Shown here in pieces: positions 1 through 6,146 of a stretch of DNA of 33,474 bases. Under the pieces are notes generated by a model that was given only the letters and a program-made list of their open reading frames with translations, searched no databases and had not been told where the DNA came from. How positions within the stretch are numbered: the first letter of the stretch is position 1; every line of letters starts with the position of its first letter. The position numbers were made by a program, and so were the translations under genes. Origin of the DNA: Candidatus Altarchaeum sp. Its GTDB lineage: Archaea > Altiarchaeota > Altiarchaeia > Altiarchaeales > Altiarchaeaceae. The stretch covers positions 1-33,474 of the forward strand of contig JAGTWP010000005.1 of the NCBI GenBank assembly GCA_018260755.1, read 5' to 3'.

Positions 1-81
1 ATTGTCATCAAGAGGCATTACAATTATCTTTTTTCCTTTATTTTCTATCTCAATTTTTCCATTATTTTTATGTTCGCTCAT
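1..81 (-). CDS. N-terminus of winged-helix-type regulator, runs off window
   Basis: Only the first 27 codons are visible; the gene continues leftwards beyond position 1. The start is the ATG at 81-79. The visible protein begins MSEHKNNGKIEIENKGKKI and is identical to the start of the gene at 377 except for one K/R difference. In that paralogue this N-terminal strand leads into a helical HTH-like segment, so this is probably the intact member of the pair, a small ArsR-type winged-helix DNA-binding protein. Its upstream DNA is a near copy of the DNA upstream of the second gene, so both may share the same promoter. The function is inferred from the neighbour, not from this fragment. Confidence 0.5.
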   Translation of the reverse strand, partial: MSEHKNNGKIEIENKGKKIIVMPLDDN

Positions 82-187
82 TTTGGATTGTTAAAATTTT
101 AAATTTTAAATTTCTAAACTTCGGAAATAAATTTATCAAATTTCTTTAAATAATACATACGGATAAATTTGAACATATACATTTTAA
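1..187. repeat. Direct repeat copy 1 of duplicated gene start plus promoter
   Basis: Positions 1-113 match 297-410 almost perfectly and include the first 27 codons of the regulator. The match then continues with small indels through the A/T-rich upstream region to about 187, where ggataaatttgaa at 161 corresponds to 464. The offset grows from 296 to 303, so about 7 bp of indels have accumulated. The match ends where the coding part of the truncated copy begins. Confidence 0.75.
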
Positions 188-377
188 ATCCTGTCAATTC
201 CGCACAAATTTCCGTTAATGTCATTGACCTTTCCGAAAGCAATGATAAAATTTTCCGTGCCGTATCATTTGCCAGAACCTGTGAAATTTCCTTTGAATTG
301 TCATCAAGAGGCATTACAATTATCTTTTTTCCTTTATTTTCTATCTCAATTCTCCCGTTATTTTTATGTTCGCTCAT
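114..377 (-). pseudogene. Truncated winged-helix regulator made by partial tandem duplication
   Basis: An 87-codon frame beginning MSEHKNNGRIEIENKGKKI. Residues 30-62 (around NDTARKILSLLSERSMTLTE) look like the first helices of an ArsR/MarR-type winged helix. Where the recognition helix and wing should follow, the frame changes to a K/F/Y/M-rich tail (about residues 63-87). That tail is encoded by DNA matching the promoter region of this same gene (114-187 resembles roughly 417-490). The gene was therefore cut and fused to a duplicated copy of the upstream region of the next paralogue. It could still make a short protein, but probably without a working DNA-binding domain. Start: ATG at 377, after the usual A-rich leader. 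Confidence 0.55.
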
Positions 378-490
378 TTTGGATTGTTAAAATTTTGAAT
401 TTTAAATTTTAAATTTTAAACCTCAAAATATAAATTCATCAAAAGAGTATAAATAATAGGTATGGATAAATTTGAATATATATTTTTAAA
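297..490. repeat. Direct repeat copy 2 of duplicated gene start plus promoter
   Basis: Partner of the repeat at 1-187. It holds the first 27 codons of the truncated regulator (297-377) and its upstream region (378-490). On the minus strand this includes the T/A-rich stretch near 475-488 that could be a TATA box. Confidence 0.75.
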
Positions 491-554
491 CTTGTTTTAA
501 AATATTTTTTTGAAAATTAAATTTTAAACATTTTCTTAAATATAATGTAACACA

Positions 555-1634
555 ATGCATAAGATAATAGTTGTTGGAGGTGTAATCGGTGCTTACGGAG
601 CAAAATTTTTGGTAGAAAATAATGAGGTTACACTTATTGAGGAGCATAAAAATGAAGAACAGCCAGTACATTGTGCGGGCCTGATAAGCAAGAGCGGATT
701 TGAACGGCTTAAAATAAATCCAGATAAATTTATACTTAACAAAGTAAGGGGGGCAAAATTTTTCTCTCAAAACATATCTTTTGAAATCAGAACAAACGAG
801 ACAAAGGCGTATGTGATAAACAGAAAGATGTTTGACAATGAGCTTCTCAACTCTGCGATTGACAGCGGTGTCAAATTTATTAATGAAAGGGCGATAGACA
901 TACAGGTCGGAGAAAATTTTACGGTCAGAACAAAAAAAAACGAGTTTAAGGCAAAAAATTTAGTCATGGCAACAGGAGCAAATTATAAACTACACAGAAA
1001 ATTAAATTTAATGGTTCCGAAATTTTTAAATGCGTTGCAGTATGAGATTTTTGCTGAATGTGAGAGCGATATGGTTGAGTTGCATCTGACGAAGGACTTC
1101 TTTGCGTGGCTCATTCCCGTTAGGGGTTATACAAGAGTTGGAATTGCAGGTTACGGAAATGTAAAAGAAAAGTTAGATACTTTTATTAAAAATTTAAAAC
1201 AGCACAGGAAGGTCGGGGAAATTTTAGCAAGGCAGGCAGGGTTAATTCCGATATATGCCCCAAAATTTAAAACAGAATACAAATTTAGCGATTTAAATTT
1301 ACGATTAGCTGGTGATGCTGCTGCACAGGTTAAGGCAACAACAGGAGGTGGCGTTGTAATGGGATGTCTGGCGGCAAGGCATCTGGCTGACAAAAATTAT
1401 GAAAATGGCTGGAGAAAAGAAATAGGAAATGAACTTTATTTGCATTTGATGCTACGAAAATTTTTAAACAGGAAATCCATTAGATATGACGACATGCTGC
1501 TCCTTGCGAATAAACATAAACATATATTTTATTCGGCAGATATGGATATTGCATCAAAACTCTTAAAAAATTTAACTGCTGAATTTGTAAGGCATCCGTT
1601 AATGATAATAGATATATTTAAGATTTTGTTTTAA
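555..1634 (+). CDS. Geranylgeranyl reductase family FAD flavoprotein
   Basis: A 359-residue flavoprotein of the geranylgeranyl reductase family. Archaeal members hydrogenate the isoprenoid chains of digeranylgeranylglycerophospholipids to saturated archaeal membrane lipids. Visible: an N-terminal Rossmann segment (residues 3-30, ending VTLIEEH); the family CAGL motif at 40-43; and the second FAD motif, GDAAAQVKATTGGG starting at G253, where related proteins have GDAA.QVKPTTGGG. Oddity: the dinucleotide loop reads VVGGVIGAYGA, one residue shorter than the usual GGGPAG form and not a GxGxxG match. The start is ATG 555; no in-frame alternative would restore the motif. It stands 65 bp before the next gene on the same strand. 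The UbiA prenyltransferase of the same pathway is about 15 kb away. The exact substrate is not certain. Confidence 0.85.
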   Translation: MHKIIVVGGVIGAYGAKFLVENNEVTLIEEHKNEEQPVHCAGLISKSGFERLKINPDKFILNKVRGAKFFSQNISFEIRTNETKAYVINRKMFDNELLNSAIDSGVKFINERAIDIQVGENFTVRTKKNEFKAKNLVMATGANYKLHRKLNLMVPKFLNALQYEIFAECESDMVELHLTKDFFAWLIPVRGYTRVGIAGYGNVKEKLDTFIKNLKQHRKVGEILARQAGLIPIYAPKFKTEYKFSDLNLRLAGDAAAQVKATTGGGVVMGCLAARHLADKNYENGWRKEIGNELYLHLMLRKFLNRKSIRYDDMLLLANKHKHIFYSADMDIASKLLKNLTAEFVRHPLMIIDIFKILF

Positions 1635-1650
1635 TTGTTCTGGGATTTAA

Positions 1651-1663
1651 ATTTATTATATGG
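1651..1663 (+). promoter_or_regulatory. Candidate TATA box for the homocitrate-synthase-like gene
   Basis: atttattatatgg lies about 40-50 bp before the ATG at 1700. A TATA-to-start-site distance near 25 bp would give a short leader of about 10-20 nt. It is called by eye in very A/T-rich DNA, so confidence is low. Confidence 0.3.
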
Positions 1664-1699
1664 ATTTTAAAATTTATTAAAACAAAACAAAAATTTAAA

Positions 1700-3112
1700 A
1701 TGAGCAATTACGAAATTTATGTATCTGACTATAATTTTGCCGATGAGGTTAAAAAAGAGCAGAATATAACTAAGGTCAAAATTTGCGACACAACTTTGCG
1801 GGACGGGGAACAAACAGCAGGGGTTTTATTCTCGTCTGAGGAAAAGGTTGAAATTGCCAAATTTCTTGCCGAACTTGGCGTTGAGCAGATTGAAGCTGGG
1901 ATTCCCATTGTTTCACAAAGTGATATTGACACAATAAAAGATATTGTAAGGGAAAAAAAAGAAAGAAATTTAAATGTAAGTATTATGAGTTGGAGCCGGG
2001 CAAACAAAAATGATATAGACAAAGTAATTGAAACCGGCTGTGATGCAATAGCAATAAGTTTGGCGACATCCAACATTCATTTAGAGCATAAACTTCACAA
2101 AACAAAGGAGGAAATTTTAAACATGGCTGCGGAAGCGGTAAGCTATGCACACTCTCACGGATTATATATTTCATTTAATGCAGAGGACGGCAGCAGAACC
2201 GACTACGACTTTCTTATTGAATATATAAAGACCTGTAAAAATGCAGGAGGTAACCGGCTGCGGCTTTGCGATACTGTTTCGGCATTACATCCGACAGCGA
2301 CAAAATTTTTAATAAAAAAGCTCAAAAAAGATACGGGAATTCCGATAGAAATTCACGCACATAATGATTACGGACTGGCCGTTGCAAATTCGCTTGCGGC
2401 AATTGAATCCGGAGTAGAATATGTTTCAACGACAGTCAACGGGATTGGAGAAAGGAGCGGAAATGCGTCACTTGAACAGCTCATAATGTCTTTAAGATGC
2501 TTATATAAAACGGATTCAAAATATAAAACGGAAAATTTAAAGAAAATTTCAGAGTATGTTGAAAAGGCATCAAAAATAAAGGTCTCGCAAATGCTGCCCG
2601 TTGTTGGAGAGAATGCTTTCAGGCACGAGTCAGGAATACATGTTGATGGGATGCTTAAATTTCCCTTTACCTATCAGACATATCCGCCCGAGATGGTCGG
2701 ACAAAAGATGAAGTTGATTATAGGAAAGATGTCCGGAAAGAGTGCAATAAAAGGAAAACTTGATGAATATAAAATCAAAGCAAGCGAAACGGATATAGAT
2801 GAAATTTTAAAGCAGGTCAAATTTTTAGCAGAAAGAAGAAAATCCGCCTTGCTTGATGAAGAATTTATTGAAATTGCACATAATGTTATAAAAAAAGAGA
2901 CATTTGTATTGGTTGAGATCTTGCCAAAACAAAGACAAAAGGTTTATGATGAAATCGGAGAAATTCCTGATATTGAAGCGTATGAGGTTGCAGGGGATGT
3001 TGATATTATCGTAAAGACAACACAAAAAAGTGCGGGCACTCTTGTTGAGAAAATTAATGAAATTGAAGGAGTAACAAAGACAACGACTTACGGAGTAGTT
3101 AAACGGCTATAA
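1700..3112 (+). CDS. Homocitrate/isopropylmalate synthase family enzyme with C-terminal RAM domain
   Basis: A 470-residue DRE-TIM metallolyase-type Claisen condensing enzyme that joins acetyl-CoA to a 2-oxoacid. The catalytic barrel covers about residues 25-300: D30 and LRDGEQ (33-38) carry the metal and substrate residues, and H219 and H221 in HAHNDYG complete the metal site. The EDGSRTDYDFL and LRLCDTVSALHP segments look closest to NifV/AksA homocitrate synthases. The long LeuA-type allosteric domain of isopropylmalate synthase is absent. Residues about 401-470 instead resemble the RAM (AsnC/Lrp ligand-binding) domain, including the AYEVAGDVDIIVKT strand-turn and EIEGVTKTTT. From family knowledge, a RAM-type tail on homocitrate synthase points to amino-acid feedback control. 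The substrate (2-oxoglutarate, pyruvate or 2-oxoisovalerate) cannot be fixed from sequence alone. Start: ATG directly after aaatttaaa. Confidence 0.85.
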   Translation: MSNYEIYVSDYNFADEVKKEQNITKVKICDTTLRDGEQTAGVLFSSEEKVEIAKFLAELGVEQIEAGIPIVSQSDIDTIKDIVREKKERNLNVSIMSWSRANKNDIDKVIETGCDAIAISLATSNIHLEHKLHKTKEEILNMAAEAVSYAHSHGLYISFNAEDGSRTDYDFLIEYIKTCKNAGGNRLRLCDTVSALHPTATKFLIKKLKKDTGIPIEIHAHNDYGLAVANSLAAIESGVEYVSTTVNGIGERSGNASLEQLIMSLRCLYKTDSKYKTENLKKISEYVEKASKIKVSQMLPVVGENAFRHESGIHVDGMLKFPFTYQTYPPEMVGQKMKLIIGKMSGKSAIKGKLDEYKIKASETDIDEILKQVKFLAERRKSALLDEEFIEIAHNVIKKETFVLVEILPKQRQKVYDEIGEIPDIEAYEVAGDVDIIVKTTQKSAGTLVEKINEIEGVTKTTTYGVVKRL

Positions 3113-3159
3113 TTTCAAAAGCAAAATTTTGCCTGCAAAAGAAAATTTTAATATGCTCA

Positions 3160-3249
3160 ACAGGCTGTAAGAGAATGTAAAAGTTGAAGGTGAAAAACAC
3201 AAATTTTTCAAAAATTGGACGTGAATTTTTTAGTTTCCTTACAACCTGT
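3160..3249. repeat. MITE-like element, family A, copy 1
   Basis: A 90-bp element with 12-bp terminal inverted repeats, acaggctgtaag at the left and cttacaacctgt at the right (one mismatch). It matches positions 5479-5568 in the same orientation at about 88 of 90 bases, differing only in ggac/gaag. It has no coding capacity. Inside there is an 8-bp direct repeat, tgaaggtg, altered in this copy. No target duplication is evident. It lies just 3' of the methyltransferase gene. Confidence 0.75.
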
Positions 3250-3277
3250 CAAGAGATATTTGTATTTTTCATTTCTT

Positions 3278-4432
3278 TTAAAATTCATAGAGCGTTTTAT
3301 TGCTAACATACTTTAAAAAGTTGTCTGGCAATACACAATTTTCCAAACTTTTCTGACTAAAAATGTACCTGCCATCACAAACAAAACCCAGTTCAAACCA
3401 ATCTACTTTGTTTAATTCATCACACAGTTTAGGTACCTCTAAATCTTGATTAATAGGAAATATTGCTAACACAGAGCCATCATAATAATTACTTTCATGC
3501 ACGAAAAATGGTTTGTTGTTTCTTGTTTTACAATTGACATAAATGCGTTTTTTATCACTTTCGTAATGCCTTCTGCCCCATTCCTGCCAGTTATTTTTGT
3601 CAAATTTTTTAATTTTTCTCTTCATTAGTTTGTCTTTGAATTTTTCCAAATACGAATTCTTGCAGTTATATATCATTCTTTTCGTTTTTCCTATTTTTGC
3701 TGTATAAGAGCATACAAAATCAGCATTTCCTAATTTATCATTTTGGAAAATTTTATCCGCACCGCTTACCGCACCAACTTTTACAAAGAAAATATCGCTA
3801 AATTTTACAGGATATGAATTATTGGTAAATAAAAGCTGGCCGTTGGATAATACAAATTCTTTATATGTGCTTGTTTTTCTTGAAAAATTATCCTTTTCAA
3901 AACGCCAGATTATGCAATTTGGAGTATAATCTCCAAAAACTTTTTTATCACCCAAATCAATAAAATCAGTTATAGTTCCGTTTTTATATATAAACTCGTT
4001 TAATTTTATGCCTGATGTCGCTTTTAAAAAGTCCCTCGGCGTAATAAATATTAACTCTCCGTGAGGACTTAAGTGTTTTATTGCTTTTTCAATAAAAAAT
4101 AAATACAAATTTGTTCTTTTATCAAAATTTCTTAAATTTAATTTTTGTCTTGTGGTCTTTGGAATGTCCTGAAATCTTACATAAGGAGGATTTCCAATAA
4201 TCGTATCAAATTTGTTATCTGGGGGATAATCAAAAAAATCTATGTTTAGTATATTTTTGCCTTTGAACTTGTTATCTATTTCAATACCGATTGCATTAGG
4301 CAGATGTTTTAGAAATGCCCCGTTACCGCAACAAGGTTCCAATACTAAACCAAAGTTTTTTCTTAATCCCAACATTTCACTCACAATAAATTCCGGAGTG
4401 AATACCTGTCCTAAATTTTTTACATCAAACAT
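3278..4432 (-). CDS. Type II DNA N6-adenine methyltransferase of an R-M pair
   Basis: 384 residues. Methylates adenine in a specific DNA site using SAM and so protects host DNA from the partner nuclease. Visible: motif X region GQVFTP (8-13), SAM-binding motif I EPCCGNGAFL (32-41), and catalytic motif IV NPPYVRF (81-87). The motif order (I before IV, target recognition domain C-terminal) is that of gamma-type M.TaqI/HincII-like N6-adenine methyltransferases. The C-terminal half (about 200-384) carries no clear motif and is probably the recognition domain. It is downstream of the nuclease gene, and its ATG overlaps the nuclease stop by 8 bp, so the two are one transcription unit and likely translationally coupled. 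The module sits between two 90-bp repeats, which suggests acquisition by transfer. Target sequence unknown. Confidence 0.88.
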   Translation of the reverse strand: MFDVKNLGQVFTPEFIVSEMLGLRKNFGLVLEPCCGNGAFLKHLPNAIGIEIDNKFKGKNILNIDFFDYPPDNKFDTIIGNPPYVRFQDIPKTTRQKLNLRNFDKRTNLYLFFIEKAIKHLSPHGELIFITPRDFLKATSGIKLNEFIYKNGTITDFIDLGDKKVFGDYTPNCIIWRFEKDNFSRKTSTYKEFVLSNGQLLFTNNSYPVKFSDIFFVKVGAVSGADKIFQNDKLGNADFVCSYTAKIGKTKRMIYNCKNSYLEKFKDKLMKRKIKKFDKNNWQEWGRRHYESDKKRIYVNCKTRNNKPFFVHESNYYDGSVLAIFPINQDLEVPKLCDELNKVDWFELGFVCDGRYIFSQKSLENCVLPDNFLKYVSNKTLYEF

Positions 4433-5045
4433 ATTCTTTAAATAATTTTTTGAATATGAAATAAATTTCTGCCCTTAATTTTATGGATTTCCCAAAGGTT
4501 TTCAAAATAAGGTCTTTTGATTCTTTATAATTTCTGTTTTTTGGTTTTTTATTTACCTCCCACCTACATTGAAATGGCAAGTTGTTTCCGTTAGGTTGTA
4601 ATATAGATAAAGATTTTAAAGAATTTACAAAAATATCTTTATTATCACTTTTATTTATAACTAAAAAATAATAATCATTTTTTGTTTCTTTTAAGTTATC
4701 TTTTAATTTCTGAAAATAATCTAACCATGATGTTTCATTAGGAAAATCAGGAAATTTTCCAGTTAAAGAATAATATATCCCTAATTTACAATTAAGGTTA
4801 TCTGCGTGAGTTGTATCAGTTATTTTTATATTAACTGGGTAAAATTCGCCATTATGTTCTATTGAAAAATCAAACCAGTGTCTGCTTTTTGGGGTATCTA
4901 TATCAAACTTTTTCTTTATAAGTTTAATAACTTCATCCTCATTCATAGTTGCATTTATTCTGCCATCTTCAAAACGAGCAGATAATTTTAAGTTGATTTC
5001 TGCTAAATACTTTACGATTTCACTTAAAGTTTTTGGAATTTTCAT
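4425..5045 (-). CDS. Predicted type II restriction endonuclease
   Basis: 206 residues, directly upstream of and overlapping the adenine methyltransferase, so it is almost certainly the cognate restriction enzyme. A possible PD-(D/E)xK core is visible: WFDFSIE near residue 80, then PVNIKIT about 13 residues later, followed by TTHADNLNCKLGIYY. In this reading the usual acidic residue of (D/E)xK is Asn (N-I-K), which is unusual and may mean the true catalytic acid lies elsewhere. No signal peptide or membrane segment. The ATG start at 5045 follows a 5' region that holds a 115-bp MITE (5092-5206), so transcription may start within or be altered by that insertion. I do not recognise the specific enzyme family; the assignment rests on context plus a weak motif. 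Confidence 0.7.
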   Translation of the reverse strand: MKIPKTLSEIVKYLAEINLKLSARFEDGRINATMNEDEVIKLIKKKFDIDTPKSRHWFDFSIEHNGEFYPVNIKITDTTHADNLNCKLGIYYSLTGKFPDFPNETSWLDYFQKLKDNLKETKNDYYFLVINKSDNKDIFVNSLKSLSILQPNGNNLPFQCRWEVNKKPKNRNYKESKDLILKTFGKSIKLRAEIYFIFKKLFKEYV

Positions 5046-5083
5046 TCTCTTCTTTAATTCTGTTTGTAATTATGATTAATATA

Positions 5084-5214
5084 AAAAATTTGTAACTATT
5101 TAGCCACTCAAAAAATTAAGGGTAAATTTTTTGACTTTTTTAAAATTTTCACATGAAAAGTTATTTATAAATTTTCAGTAAATTTTTGTACCCTCTGAAT
5201 AGTCACAAAAATTT
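5084..5214 (-). mobile_element. MITE family B, copy 1, with 8-bp target duplication
   Basis: The element proper is 5092-5206 (115 bp). Read on the minus strand it begins gtgactattcagagggtac and ends gagtggctaaatagttac. It shares both ends with the element at 20151-20349, but has a shorter and different middle. It is flanked on both sides by the direct repeat aaaaattt (5084-5091 and 5207-5214), consistent with an 8-bp target-site duplication. No coding capacity. Termini starting GTAA with an 8-bp duplication are what IS66-type elements produce, so an IS66-like transposase could mobilise it; this is inference. Confidence 0.75.
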
Positions 5215-5250
5215 AAAGTTTTGGTATTGCTAAATAGGTAATGATAAAAT

Positions 5251-5420
5251 TTAATGTTTAAACCAAAATTCAATATTGGGAAATGTTAAATACATAAAAT
5301 TGTTACAAAATATCATTACATCTTTATCACTACAAAAGTTTTTTAAGCTATTTTTAATATTCACTAACCTTTTATATGTTTTATCGTAATCGCCAACTAA
5401 TCGCCAACCTAATCGCCAAC
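5251..5420 (-). pseudogene. Possible C-terminal gene remnant upstream of the R-M genes
   Basis: On the minus strand an open frame of about 55 codons ends at a TAA (5253-5251) and reads protein-like near its end (SLKNFCSDKDV, then FPNIEFWFKH). No ATG sits at a plausible start, and the frame begins inside the small AATCGCCAAC repeats. I do not recognise the family. It may be the end of a gene lost when the surrounding repeats arrived, or a chance open frame. The stretch 5207-5478 otherwise holds no gene. Confidence 0.25.
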
Positions 5421-5422
5421 TT
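5389..5422. repeat. Three-copy short tandem repeat AATCGCCAAC
   Basis: The unit aatcgccaac occurs three times at 11-12 bp spacing (5389, 5399, 5411). It is more GC-rich than its surroundings. It could be a regulatory binding array or replication slippage. It lies just left of family A copy 2. Confidence 0.6.
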
Positions 5423-5478
5423 TACCGGATGATATTAGGACTTACGCATTTGCCTCGTAAAAAAGTCTCAGTAATTCA

Positions 5479-5568
5479 ACAGGCTGTAAGAGAATGTAAA
5501 AGTTGAAGGTGAAAAACACAAATTTTTCAAAAATTGAAGGTGAATTTTTTAGTTTCCTTACAACCTGT
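5479..5568. repeat. MITE-like element, family A, copy 2
   Basis: A 90-bp near-identical direct copy of 3160-3249, with the same 12-bp terminal inverted repeats. Here both internal tgaaggtg units are intact. Its right end abuts the 5'-truncated nucleoside-recognition pseudogene; its left end closes the R-M module. Confidence 0.75.
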
Positions 5569-5841
5569 CAAATTTCGGTTTTTTTGACATAATTAAAAAA
5601 TTTATTTTTCCGTTGACAGATATGACAAATTTACCTGCCAAGGTGATGCCTGCAATGTCCGTTTATATTGCTTCACCTTTGCTCGGGTTGGGTGCGCTTC
5701 CATCGGTTCGTTGATTCAAAGTCATGAAATTTCTGGAAAATCGGCAATTTTGGCATTGCTTTTGGGAAGTATTTTCATGCTTCCGATTTTATATATCCGG
5801 ATGTTCTTTCCATCGCGGATTGCAATATTTGGATTAAAATT
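5569..5841 (+). pseudogene. Decayed nucleoside-recognition (Gate) domain membrane protein
   Basis: From the repeat boundary an open frame reads through FPLTDMTNLPAKVMPAMSVY and SPLLGLGAL, then hits a stop at about 5718-5720. The homologous continuation is in another frame: GSLIQSHEISGKSAILALL, then LGSIFMLPIL and IAIFGLKLG. Together they resemble the C-terminal part of archaeal nucleoside-recognition (spore-maturation/Gate) membrane proteins, where a short G.L...G.ISGKEA segment precedes a helix. The gene has three lesions: the 5' part is missing at the end of repeat A2, there is a frameshift near 5695-5710, and the 3' end dissolves into the minisatellite. Identification is by pattern memory and moderately confident; that the gene is broken is clear. 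Confidence 0.5.
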
Positions 5842-6105
5842 AGGAATAACAAGAGTAAGGAATAATAAGAGTAAGGAATAATAAGAGTAAGGAATAACAA
5901 TAGTAAGGCATAACAAGGGAGGAATAACAATAGTAAGGCATAACAAGGGAGGAATAACAAGAGTTAGGAATAACAAGAGTTAGGAATAACAATAGTAAGG
6001 CATAACAAGGGAGGAATAACAAGAGTAAGGAATAATAAGAGTAAGGAATAATAAGAGTAAGGAATAATAAGAGTAAGGAATAACAAGAGTAAGGAATAAT
6101 AAGGG
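5842..6105. repeat. 17-unit, 14-16 bp minisatellite
   Basis: Tandem units of the form aggaataacaagagta, with variants aggaataataagagta and aggaataacaatagta, and a 14-bp variant aggcataacaaggg. I count 17 units (13 of 16 bp, 4 of 14 bp), and the caatagta/ggcataacaaggg pair recurs as a higher-order dimer three times. There are no unique spacers, so it is not CRISPR. Leucine/tyrosine/serine-rich open frames on the minus strand across it are by-products. It lies about 40 bp past the end of ftsY. Confidence 0.9.
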
Positions 6106-6146
6106 GATTAATTTCAATGTCTTTTTTAAATTTATCCTTAAATTTA

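Noticed and set aside
3113-3277. tRNA or small RNA gene in short gaps
   Set aside because: I looked for cloverleaf arms, GTTCRANNC-like loops and CCA ends in the intergenic regions and saw none; the gap holds repeat A.
5842-6105. Possible CRISPR array
   Set aside because: Units are 14-16 bp and directly adjacent; there are no unique spacers and no cas genes.
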